NCBI GenBank assembly: GCA_002482535.1
Contig: DLGE01000001.1
Location: forward strand, 655,513-719,512
DNA from: Peptococcaceae bacterium UBA7702
GTDB lineage: Bacteria; Bacillota; Dehalobacteriia; UBA7702
Direction of reading: 5' to 3'
Length of the DNA stretch: 64,000 nucleotides
Of the stretch, positions 1 to 7,061 are shown one piece after another (the first letter of the stretch is position 1; every line of letters starts with the position of its first letter). A program made the position numbers and the translations under genes. The notes below the pieces were generated by a model, which worked only from the letters and a program-made list of their open reading frames with translations, ran no database searches and was not told the DNA's origin.

Positions 1-219
1 GCGGATGATATTCCGCAGGAGCATAAGGACGGCATCGACATCGCCCGCGATCTGCTGCGCCGCGCCCATGTGTTGGTGGTCTGCGGGCATACCGTGGACG
101 AACAGGTGAAAAACGACATTGCCGTGGCACAGCGGTTGAACATTACAGCCACAACGCTGGACGGAATCCTGACTGTCAAGCGGCAGGGCCGGAAAGACCC
201 GCAGTCCAAAAATCTTTAG
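1..219 (+). CDS. C-terminal part of a DUF4406/nucleoside deoxyribosyltransferase-like protein (5' truncated by window)
   Basis: The reading frame is open from base 1 and stops at TAG 217-219, giving the last 72 residues. The stretch RAHVLVVCGHTVDEQVKNDI followed by AVAQRLNIT resembles the C-terminal half of the small Rossmann-like DUF4406/DUF7768 proteins (nucleoside 2-deoxyribosyltransferase fold) often carried in Clostridia ICEs: a hydrophobic strand ending in Cys-Gly, then a helix with paired acidic residues. Its stop lies only 14 bases before the next start, so it probably belongs to the same transcript as the pilus genes. The start and N-terminal half are outside the window, so the family call is moderate and no catalytic role is claimed. 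Confidence 0.5.
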   Translation, partial: ADDIPQEHKDGIDIARDLLRRAHVLVVCGHTVDEQVKNDIAVAQRLNITATTLDGILTVKRQGRKDPQSKNL

Positions 220-233
220 GAGGGAAACAGCGC

Positions 234-1001
234 ATGAAACTATTGAAAAACAAACTCGTTATCGGCTCCCTGTGCATTCTGCTGGGCCTGCTGTTCAGCT
301 TTGTCGCCCTGCCAGCACTGTTTGACGGTGGGCAGGACACAACCGTCAGCGCCGTCCGTATGAAAACGCCCGTGCAGGAAGGAGAACAGATTACCGCCGA
401 AATGGTGGAGATCGTGAGCGTACCGGAGTATCTGGCGTCGAGCCCGCTGCGCGACATCGCTTCGGCGGTGGGCCAATACGCCAACGCAGACCTGTACGCT
501 GGGGATTATCTGACCGCCGAAAAGCTCTCTCAGGAACTGCCGAAGCGCAGCCTTCTCTCGGCGGGCGAAGCAAAAGGCAAAACGGTGGTATCCGTTACCC
601 TGCCGTCTCTGGCCTCCGGTGTTTCCGGGCGCATCCTTCCCGGCGACATCGTAACGGTTATCGCGATCTCCCAAAGCACCACCAACCAAACTCTGGGCAT
701 TGACCCGGAAACGGAGCAAACCGTTTCTTTCGGCGCGGTCATCTACCCCGAGCTAGAATATATCGAGGTCTGCATGATAACCGCCAGTACCGGCGCGGAC
801 GCGGAGGTCGCTGCCAGCCCGGAGGAAGATACGGAAAACAGTCTGCCTGTCACCGTGTCCTTCTACGCTACGCAGGAGCAGGCCATCCGCCTGGCCGAGT
901 TGGAGCAGCAGGGCGTTCTCCATATCGCGTTTGTTGCACGCGGTGAAGCCGTAACGAAATACGTCTCTGACGCCGTTCTTGCGGGAACGGAGGTGGATTG
1001 A
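234..1001 (+). CDS. cpaB: CpaB/RcpC-like SAF-domain pilus assembly protein
   Basis: A 255-residue protein with one N-terminal membrane segment (about residues 7-28) and then an SAF domain, recognisable from VRMKTPVQEGEQITAEMVEI and the later DLYAGDYLTAEKL. CpaB/RcpC proteins of Tad/Flp pilus systems have this arrangement and are thought to act outside the membrane in pilus assembly. The second half (about 110-255) contains a conserved strand block around VVSVTLPSLASGVSGRILPG. The ribosome binding site AGGAGG at 218-223 supports the ATG at 234. The gene is first in a tightly packed Tad-type run, and the next gene starts 1 base after its stop. Family recognition is good; the exact role in a Gram-positive cell is inferred. 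Confidence 0.8.
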   Translation: MKLLKNKLVIGSLCILLGLLFSFVALPALFDGGQDTTVSAVRMKTPVQEGEQITAEMVEIVSVPEYLASSPLRDIASAVGQYANADLYAGDYLTAEKLSQELPKRSLLSAGEAKGKTVVSVTLPSLASGVSGRILPGDIVTVIAISQSTTNQTLGIDPETEQTVSFGAVIYPELEYIEVCMITASTGADAEVAASPEEDTENSLPVTVSFYATQEQAIRLAELEQQGVLHIAFVARGEAVTKYVSDAVLAGTEVD

Positions 1002-1002
1002 C

Positions 1003-1734
1003 ATGCTCACCGCCATATGGGGACGGGACAGCACCGGAAAAAGCACGCTCAGCGACGCATTGGGTGGGCTGCTTGCCAAACGAAGCGTCACGGCCATCCT
1101 CGACACCGATCTAACCCAGCCGACCTTGCCCCAGCGGGTAAACGGAAAGAAGCTCTCTGGTGACACATCTCTCGGCAAGGCCATATCCGGCGGTATAACC
1201 AGCGATATAGCCCATTACCTGCATCGGCACCCGCGCCGCAAGGGTTTGTTTTACGCGGGGCTGACCGATGCGGACGAATATATGACTTACGAGATCGGCC
1301 TAGAAGCCAAGGACGCGGCACAGGATCTCATCAGCCAGTGCACGGGGCTTGCGGATACAGTGATCCTCGACCTCTCGGGACAGCGTACCGATCCCTTTAT
1401 CCCTTGCGCTCTTGCCCGTGCGGAGAAAGTGATCGTCCTCATCACGCCGGATGTGCAGGGCGTCTGCTGGTTTAACGCCGTCAAGCCGCTGCTGGAAGCC
1501 ATGGATGCCCAGGGGCGTGTGCTGCCGGTTGCGTCCATGATAGATCGCCATGCCGTCGATGCCGTGGAAAAGGCATTGGATTTGCGGTTTGTTGCCAAAC
1601 TGCCCTATGTTCGGGAACTTCGGCAAATACGGGATACCGGCGCTGACCCGCTGGACGGCGCTACGCGCGCCGCTGCCCGCTATGCCAAGCAGGTACGGAC
1701 GCTCTGCGGGCTGCTGAAGGAGGTGGGCACATGA
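1003..1734 (+). CDS. CpaE/TadZ-like ParA-family ATPase of the pilus module
   Basis: The protein begins MLTAIWGRDSTGKSTLSDAL. WGRDSTGKST (residues 5-14) is a deviant P-loop like those of ParA/MinD ATPases, and AILDTDLTQP follows as the next strand with its Asp. CpaE/TadZ proteins of this class place Tad pilus machinery in the cell, and position 2 between cpaB and cpaF fits that job. An upstream TTG at 979 is in frame but precedes the ribosome binding site GGAGGT at 989-994, so ATG 1003 is the better start (243 residues). The gene overlaps cpaF by the ATGA motif, suggesting translational coupling. There is no receiver domain, unlike Caulobacter CpaE. Confidence 0.7.
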   Translation: MLTAIWGRDSTGKSTLSDALGGLLAKRSVTAILDTDLTQPTLPQRVNGKKLSGDTSLGKAISGGITSDIAHYLHRHPRRKGLFYAGLTDADEYMTYEIGLEAKDAAQDLISQCTGLADTVILDLSGQRTDPFIPCALARAEKVIVLITPDVQGVCWFNAVKPLLEAMDAQGRVLPVASMIDRHAVDAVEKALDLRFVAKLPYVRELRQIRDTGADPLDGATRAAARYAKQVRTLCGLLKEVGT

Positions 1735-3062
1735 ACCATACGCTTCGGGAACTGGTTTACGAAGAACAGAATACCGGCGTACAGGAAAAGGACGCCTATG
1801 AAGCCGTGCTGGAACAGGTGCGCGGCTATGTGTCGGAAGCCCACGCGGAAACCCTTGCTCAAAGCCTTACCGAAAAAGCCGCTACGGAATCCATCAAGCG
1901 GTTGATCGAAGAATATGTTACAACTCAGCGTTTGCGCGTGGACGGATGCTCCATACAGGAGCTGACCGACCGGATTTACAGGGACATGGCGGGCTTCGGG
2001 TTTCTGGATCGGTATATTGCCGACCCGGATGTTGAAGAAATCAACGGGAATAGCTGGCGCGATATTGAGATCGTCACGCGCTCCGGGTGGAGAAAAATCC
2101 CGGAGCGTTTTTTGTCGCCGCAGCAAGCCGAGGATACCCTGCGCAAAATGGTACGATTGGGCGGTCTGGTGCTGGACGGCACAAACCCGACGGTAGACAG
2201 CTATATCACGCAGGGCATCCGCATATCGGCCATCATCCCGCCCGTCACCGACAGGCGCAGCGGCGCGGTATTCTCCATCCGACGCCAGCGCATGGCGCGC
2301 GTGACAAAGCAGCAGCTTGTGGACTGGCGCACGGCTACGCCGGAAATGCTGGACTTTCTTGCGCTCTGCGTAAACTTCGGCGTATCCGTCGGGCTGGCGG
2401 GCAAAACCGGGAGCGGCAAGACCACCGACATTTCTTATCTGCTGGGCGCTGCCGACAGAGATAAGCGCATCTACACCATTGAGGAAACGCGGGAGCTGGA
2501 CTTGTTCAACGTGGACGATCAGGGAAACGCACAAAACCGTGTGATCCATACCTGCACCCGGCCCAGCGACATGGAAAGCGCCGACGTGGATATGAACGAT
2601 CTTCTGCGCAAGGCGCTGCGGTTCAGCCCGGATATTATTGCGGTTGCGGAAATGCGCGGCGCGGAAGCCATGACCGCGCAGGAAGCGGCCCGAACCGGCC
2701 ATACGGTAGTGACCAGTCTGCACGCCAATTCCGCAAGAAAGGCATATGGGCGCATTCTCTCCATGTGCCAGATGTCGGGCACCCATATCTCCACAAATAT
2801 TCTTATGGGCTTCGTGGCCGAGGCGTTCCCCGTTATGGTGTTCAAAAAGCAGGCTCCTGACGGCACGCGCCGTATCATGGAGATCGTGGAGGCCACCGGC
2901 GTGCGGGACGGCACAGTGCAGGCCAGCACGCTTTTTCGCTACGATACCGCAACCGGCAGCTTTATTCAGGCGGGCGGTATATCCCAAAGCCTGGCCGATA
3001 CGCTGCTGGAAAACGGCGCGGATCAAGCTTCGGTGGCCCGTTTCAGGGAGGTAAAGACATGA
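1731..3062 (+). CDS. cpaF: CpaF/TadA-type secretion ATPase
   Basis: A 443-residue hexameric secretion ATPase of the CpaF/TadA family. Visible motifs are the Walker A GKTGSGKT (residues 224-231), the Asp-box region TIEETRELDL, the Walker B/Glu-box AVAEMRGAEAM and the His box TGHTVVTSLHANS. The N-terminal region has the family signature GFGFLDRYIADPDVEEING. It would power assembly of the Tad-type pilus from the inner face of the membrane together with the TadB and TadC platform proteins that follow. The start overlaps the stop of the upstream gene (ATGA) and the end overlaps the next start. Length is normal for the family and all key motifs look intact. Confidence 0.93.
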   Translation: MNHTLRELVYEEQNTGVQEKDAYEAVLEQVRGYVSEAHAETLAQSLTEKAATESIKRLIEEYVTTQRLRVDGCSIQELTDRIYRDMAGFGFLDRYIADPDVEEINGNSWRDIEIVTRSGWRKIPERFLSPQQAEDTLRKMVRLGGLVLDGTNPTVDSYITQGIRISAIIPPVTDRRSGAVFSIRRQRMARVTKQQLVDWRTATPEMLDFLALCVNFGVSVGLAGKTGSGKTTDISYLLGAADRDKRIYTIEETRELDLFNVDDQGNAQNRVIHTCTRPSDMESADVDMNDLLRKALRFSPDIIAVAEMRGAEAMTAQEAARTGHTVVTSLHANSARKAYGRILSMCQMSGTHISTNILMGFVAEAFPVMVFKKQAPDGTRRIMEIVEATGVRDGTVQASTLFRYDTATGSFIQAGGISQSLADTLLENGADQASVARFREVKT

Positions 3063-3994
3063 TTCTCATCCAAATACTTTGTGCCCTGCTTATCATCGCG
3101 GGGCTTTTTTTAATGCACGGCATTCGTGTTTCGGATATGGCCAGCTGGCTTGTAAACCCTTTACAACGGCAGCATGAACGGAAAAAGCGGATACGCCGTA
3201 TCACCGGCAAGTCCAAAGGCAGACTGGCCGCCGCTGTGGACAATGCTAAAGAAATGCTGACGGCATCCAATATGGGTGAAAAGATCGGCACATATAAACT
3301 GGCGGCGGTATTGCTGGCCTCCATTGGCCTGCTGATCGGCCTTGTGCTGGATAACATCCTCGCCGGGCTGGTGCTGGCTGTTGGTCTTGGTTGTTCGCCG
3401 CTCATCGTGATCCGTATCCGCACCGGCGACTATATCCGCAGCTTACATGAAAAGCTGGAAAGCGCAATGGGCACCGTCACCAACAGCTACGTTTCTTCCG
3501 GCGACCTGATCGGCGCGGTGGAAAGCAGCCTGAACCTGCTGCCGACGCCGCTGGACGGCGTATTCCGGCAGTTTCATATGGAGACACAACTCATTGATTC
3601 CGATGTGGTAAAGGCTCTCGGCAGACTGCGTACCCGGATTGACAACCGATATTGGCGGGACTGGTGCGACGTGCTGATGCAATGCCAGCGCGACAGGCAG
3701 CTCCGATACGCGCTGCCCGGCATTGTGAACCGGCTAGGCGAAATGCGCCGAGCGCAAATGGAAGCGGACACCGCCATACAAAAGCAGATCAGCGATTACA
3801 TCCTCACGGTTTTGATCGTCCTTGGCTCCATCCCCCTGATGGCCGCTATGATGCCGGATTGGTATACCATGCTCTCGCAGACGGCTGCGGGAAAAATCAC
3901 GCTGGCCGTGGTGTTGGCCGCTGTGCTGGCAACGGCAGTTTGGGTAGCACGGCTGTACCGTCCGGTGGTCGCGGAAGGCGGTGAAAAGCCATGA
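3059..3994 (+). CDS. TadB-like pilus platform protein (type II secretion F domain)
   Basis: A 311-residue membrane protein with hydrophobic segments at about 3-20, 78-120 (two passes) and 252-295 (two passes). The cytosolic region between them (about 125-250) carries the F-domain pattern LESAMGTVTNSYVSSGDLIGAVE. TadB proteins form the inner-membrane platform on which the CpaF ATPase acts. The gene overlaps both neighbours by ATGA, so cpaF, tadB and tadC are almost certainly one transcript. The T2SF/TadB family is clear. The label TadB rather than TadC rests on gene order and on the N-terminal extension. Confidence 0.8.
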   Translation: MILIQILCALLIIAGLFLMHGIRVSDMASWLVNPLQRQHERKKRIRRITGKSKGRLAAAVDNAKEMLTASNMGEKIGTYKLAAVLLASIGLLIGLVLDNILAGLVLAVGLGCSPLIVIRIRTGDYIRSLHEKLESAMGTVTNSYVSSGDLIGAVESSLNLLPTPLDGVFRQFHMETQLIDSDVVKALGRLRTRIDNRYWRDWCDVLMQCQRDRQLRYALPGIVNRLGEMRRAQMEADTAIQKQISDYILTVLIVLGSIPLMAAMMPDWYTMLSQTAAGKITLAVVLAAVLATAVWVARLYRPVVAEGGEKP

Positions 3995-4863
3995 CTTCTC
4001 TATACTACGGACTGCCCGGTCTGCTCATTACTTTTGGTCTGTTCCGCATCGCGCAAACGGCGCTGCCCGACCGCAAAGCGGTGAACGCGATACGCAATAT
4101 TCACGGAAAGCGCGATATAACCCAGCGTTTGCAGGCTTCGCTTTTACCGGTGGCACGGTTTTTCTCAAGAAGGTTTCCCATGAGCGAATACAAGGCAAAG
4201 CGCATGGAGGCTGATTTTTCCCGCTTGGGGCTGGCACAAAACCCATCGGAATATGTGGGCGCGGCCACGGCAAAATCCATGTTGCTTGCCCTGACCGGCC
4301 TTTTGTTTGTCCCTTTGGGCGTCCCATGGCTGGCTTTTATCACCGCCCTTGCCGCCCTACTCGCATACTTTCAGACCATACAGTCCATTCGAAAACAAGC
4401 GGAGGCATTGAACCGCGAGATCGAAGCGGAGCTTCCGCGCCTTGTGGAAACCCTCAATTACGCCTTGCAGGATAGCCGCGACCTGCTTGCTTTCTTTGAG
4501 AAGTACCGCCGCGTGGCGGGAAAGGCGTTGGGTACGGAGCTTGACCGCCTGTTAGCCGACATGAAAACCGGCAATCAGGAAGCGGCTCTGCGCCTAATGG
4601 ACGCACGGCTCGGCCTGCCGTCCTTCTCCGCTTTGTGCGCGATTCTTTGCGGTGTGCATCAGGGCGTGGATCAGCGTGTTAGCTTGCTGGTGTTGGAACA
4701 GGATTTGCGTACAAAAGAGCGCGAAGCCCTCCGGCGCGTCATGGAGAAGAAGCCCGGACGCATTAAGACGGCTTCGTTCATTCTCACAGTATTGATGATA
4801 TTGATGTTTATGGTGCCGCTGGTTCTGATGATTCTGGAGAACCTGCAAGCTGTGGGCATGTAA
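3991..4863 (+). CDS. TadC-like pilus platform protein (type II secretion F domain)
   Basis: A 290-residue membrane protein paralogous in design to its upstream neighbour: an N-terminal hydrophobic segment (about 3-22), a central pair near 95-125 and a C-terminal pair near 258-285. The cytosolic part contains LNREIEAELPRLVETLNYAL and LDRLLADMKTGNQEAALRLM, typical of T2SF domains. It would pair with the TadB-like protein in the pilus platform. It overlaps the previous gene by ATGA. A terminator-like hairpin follows at 4885-4911, which would reduce read-through into the pilin-like gene or let that gene be expressed at its own level. Confidence 0.8.
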   Translation: MTSLYYGLPGLLITFGLFRIAQTALPDRKAVNAIRNIHGKRDITQRLQASLLPVARFFSRRFPMSEYKAKRMEADFSRLGLAQNPSEYVGAATAKSMLLALTGLLFVPLGVPWLAFITALAALLAYFQTIQSIRKQAEALNREIEAELPRLVETLNYALQDSRDLLAFFEKYRRVAGKALGTELDRLLADMKTGNQEAALRLMDARLGLPSFSALCAILCGVHQGVDQRVSLLVLEQDLRTKEREALRRVMEKKPGRIKTASFILTVLMILMFMVPLVLMILENLQAVGM

Positions 4864-4884
4864 ACAATCCATCCGCTTACCAAG

Positions 4885-4911
4885 GCAGCGCCGAAAGGAG
4901 GGCTGCTTTTT
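4885..4911 (+). terminator. Terminator-like hairpin between tadC and the pilin-like gene
   Basis: GCAGC at 4885-4889 pairs with GCTGC at 4902-4906, and five Ts follow. The stem is short (5 bp) and the loop is 12 bases, so it may be a weak terminator or attenuator. It sits in the 136-base gap between the machinery genes and the small pilin-like gene at 5000. Confidence 0.4.
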
Positions 4912-4999
4912 CTATGTGCTGCCGGAACCAGGCGGGTTTTATATATACGCCATTTCGAACATCCACCAATTTTTTATATGAAGAAAAGGAGAAATCACC

Positions 5000-5203
5000 A
5001 TGCAGAAAATCAAAAACACCATCCGCCGTTTCGCCGCCGACCGGAAAGCCGAGGGCTTTTTGGATGTCGCCATGAAAATCCTCATCGTCGTGGTCATCGG
5101 CGCTGCCGTGCTGCTCATTCTCAGAACTTCCGTGCCGACTCTGTTCCAGGGGTTGATTGACAAAATCGCTGGTACGCTGACTGGCATTGATATACTGAAG
5201 TAA
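5000..5203 (+). CDS. Small pilin-like membrane protein, DUF6133 type
   Basis: A 67-residue protein with a charged N-terminus (KIKNTIRRFAADRKAEGF) and one hydrophobic stretch (about 27-45, MKILIVVVIGAAVLLIL). The Gly-Phe-Leu-Asp just before the hydrophobic helix resembles the processing region of Flp-type prepilins and of DUF6133 proteins found in Clostridia ICEs. Given the CpaF, TadB, TadC and prepilin peptidase genes around it, this is the best candidate for the major pilin. The ribosome binding site AAAGGAG lies at 4984-4990, and hairpins flank the gene on both sides. Processing by the peptidase at 9182 is inference. Confidence 0.65.
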   Translation: MQKIKNTIRRFAADRKAEGFLDVAMKILIVVVIGAAVLLILRTSVPTLFQGLIDKIAGTLTGIDILK

Positions 5204-5222
5204 AACGGAGAAACACATTACA

Positions 5223-5265
5223 AAATGGCATGGGGGGCTGCCCAGCAGCGGCCCCCTTCCCATTT
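5223..5265 (+). other. Strong intercistronic RNA hairpin
   Basis: In RNA, GGGGGCUGC (5233-5241) pairs with GCGGCCCCC (5248-5256) through nine pairs including one U-G. An outer stem, AAATGG (5223-5228) with CCATTT (5260-5265), closes the structure. It ends one base before the ribosome binding site of the next gene and has no T-run, so it looks like an mRNA processing or stability element, not a terminator. Confidence 0.5.
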
Positions 5266-5278
5266 GGAAAGGAGCCGT

Positions 5279-5704
5279 ATGAGGAAAAGGTTTATCCGCG
5301 ACCAGACCGCCGAGGGCTATATCGATGTGGCAATCACCGTGCTGATCGTATTTACCCTTATGGCGTCGCTCATGGCGCTGTTCCCAATATTCACCGCCCA
5401 GCAGAGCCTTAATCAGACCGCTCGATATATGGCGCGCACCGTGGAGCTTTACGGAAAAGCCGATGACGCAACGCTCAGTTCCGTCACGGAGGACGGGGAT
5501 TTTACCGTTCCAGACAGCGTTGATGTTGAAACGCAGTGGCACGACGTGTCACAAAGAATGATCCAGCTTAAAACACAGTTCACCGTTACTATCGCCAAAA
5601 CAGTTCCCATTGTGATTCTGAGTCCCGCTTTGGGAGATCCGCTGGTAATCAATGTACGTATATCCGCATCAGCAAACGGCATTTCGGAGGTGTACTGGAA
5701 ATGA
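5279..5704 (+). CDS. DUF4320-like pseudopilin of the Tad module
   Basis: A 141-residue protein starting MRKRFIRDQTAEGYIDVAIT. It has a charged leader, then a hydrophobic helix (about 18-42) and an extracytoplasmic beta-rich domain. The leader's AEGYIDVA repeats the AEGFLDVA pattern of the 67-residue neighbour, pointing to the same prepilin processing route. ATG 5279 is preferred over the in-frame ATG 5225 because the ribosome binding site GGAAAGGAG (about 5265-5274) lies just upstream and because 5225 falls inside the hairpin. It overlaps the next gene by ATGA. Its likely role is as a minor or tip pilin. The family assignment rests on size, leader and context. Confidence 0.65.
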   Translation: MRKRFIRDQTAEGYIDVAITVLIVFTLMASLMALFPIFTAQQSLNQTARYMARTVELYGKADDATLSSVTEDGDFTVPDSVDVETQWHDVSQRMIQLKTQFTVTIAKTVPIVILSPALGDPLVINVRISASANGISEVYWK

Positions 5705-6168
5705 AGCGTTTTGTCAGGGATACGCGCGGCAGTACACCCATTTGGGCGGCTTTTATCATACTCATTCTCATTACACTATCCTTTGTGGTGTATGCGGGCG
5801 TGACGGTGTACACGAATTATATGACTTGCGAAACCGAGGTGGAGCGCGCGGCCGTCATTGCTGTAGATAGCAACATGGAAAACGAAAATGTACGCGATGT
5901 AAGTATCGACATCCCCGCACAGCCTACGCAGACCGATGTGGAGAGCAATTTGGCCGTAGCCGGTTTTGTCAAAAGCGGGAGCCAAAGCTGGAAGAAGTAC
6001 AAGGGCGATAAGCTGCTTTATGAGATCAGAAATCTTACCGTTACCGTGGAAAATGAACGGATAAAACTGTCCGGCCTGTTCGTGATGCCGCTTCCCTGGA
6101 CGGTCGGTGGGCAGACCGAGGTGGAAATACCGATCACAGTGCGCTCCCGAAGCCTCTTTCTGGAATGA
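5701..6168 (+). CDS. TadE-like pseudopilin
   Basis: A 155-residue protein with the N-terminus MKRFVRDTRGSTPIWAAFII. The short basic leader followed directly by a hydrophobic helix (about 13-38) is the TadE/TadG arrangement. The remainder is a soluble extracellular domain containing IDIPAQPTQTDVESNLAVAG. It is translationally coupled to the DUF4320-like gene (ATGA overlap). In Tad systems such proteins are minor pilins that need the same prepilin peptidase. Sequence similarity is limited to the N-terminal helix, so the exact subfamily is uncertain. Confidence 0.6.
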   Translation: MKRFVRDTRGSTPIWAAFIILILITLSFVVYAGVTVYTNYMTCETEVERAAVIAVDSNMENENVRDVSIDIPAQPTQTDVESNLAVAGFVKSGSQSWKKYKGDKLLYEIRNLTVTVENERIKLSGLFVMPLPWTVGGQTEVEIPITVRSRSLFLE

Positions 6169-6245
6169 CGCCATACGCCCGGTACGCTTGGATGCAAAGG
6201 CAAAGCAGCTATGATTAAAAATATACGACCAAAGGAGGAAGCGCG

Positions 6246-7061
6246 ATGAAAAGGCTTATTATCCTGATTTTTACCTTCGCCTGTGTAGCCCTGCTTTTTG
6301 CGGGAACGGCCTTTGCCGGGACAGCACCGGAAGCGGCAAGCTATTTTACGCATTCCGGCTACAACAAAACCTACACGGGTGAGGACGGCACAAGCCATAC
6401 CATGGCGGTTAAGTGGGTAGGCGAAACGTGGAACAAGCTCGGCACCGTCATTTACGGCATCAATTATGAGGACGTATATCAGAAAGATGGCAACACCTAC
6501 ATCGACGTGATGAGCGCCACGGAGATTTACGAAAACGCGCGGCCGTCCTATCCCGACAGTGAGCGCCACAGCGTTTATCAGGTCAAGTGGTATGCGGACG
6601 GCAGCAAGGAAGTTGTCAGCGATTACCGGCCCGCAGAGCCGGAGCAAACTACGGCTCCGACAACGCCATCTGCGGCCCCGGCAGGCACAACGCCGACCCC
6701 GGCATCGACGGACAAAACTGCAACAAAACCGACAGAAAGCGTGACATCCGTTCCGGAATCTTCGGCTACGCCGGGCAGCCCACCCGACACCAGCCCCGTG
6801 CCATCAGCAGATACACCAGCGGTCACGTCCGGGCCAACACCTGACATAACGGCAGCGCAGGAAAACGTGACCGCCGAAAGCGCCAACCCTTCGCCGTCCG
6901 CACCATCACCGGAGGAAGAACCGGAAAATGCTCCGCAGGACGCCAGCGCTTCCCGATGGGTTTGGTTGGTGATTGTCCTCTCCGGGATCAGCGCTTGTAT
7001 ATTGCTTGCCCTTTACCGGCGCAGGAAGGAGGAAAAAGACCATGAGGATCATGAAGCGTAG
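6246..7061 (+). CDS. Exported membrane-anchored surface protein with Pro/Thr/Ser-rich stalk
   Basis: A 271-residue protein with a signal peptide (about 1-24, ending TAFAG), a small N-terminal globular domain (about 25-130) with many aromatic residues, a long low-complexity Thr/Pro/Ser/Ala stalk (about 133-232), a membrane helix (about 235-255, WVWLVIVLSGISACILLALY) and a short charged tail. There is no LPXTG sorting signal, so the helix itself would anchor it. The next gene starts inside its 3' end (7042). Its place between pseudopilins and prepilin peptidase suggests it works with the pilus at the cell surface. I do not recognise the N-terminal domain. Confidence 0.7.
   Translation: MKRLIILIFTFACVALLFAGTAFAGTAPEAASYFTHSGYNKTYTGEDGTSHTMAVKWVGETWNKLGTVIYGINYEDVYQKDGNTYIDVMSATEIYENARPSYPDSERHSVYQVKWYADGSKEVVSDYRPAEPEQTTAPTTPSAAPAGTTPTPASTDKTATKPTESVTSVPESSATPGSPPDTSPVPSADTPAVTSGPTPDITAAQENVTAESANPSPSAPSPEEEPENAPQDASASRWVWLVIVLSGISACILLALYRRRKEEKDHEDHEA

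Noticed and set aside
1680..3026. A 448-residue open frame on the minus strand across cpaF.
   Set aside because: It is antisense to an intact, motif-complete ATPase gene, has no ribosome binding site and its product shows no domain. It is a shadow of GC-rich coding sequence.
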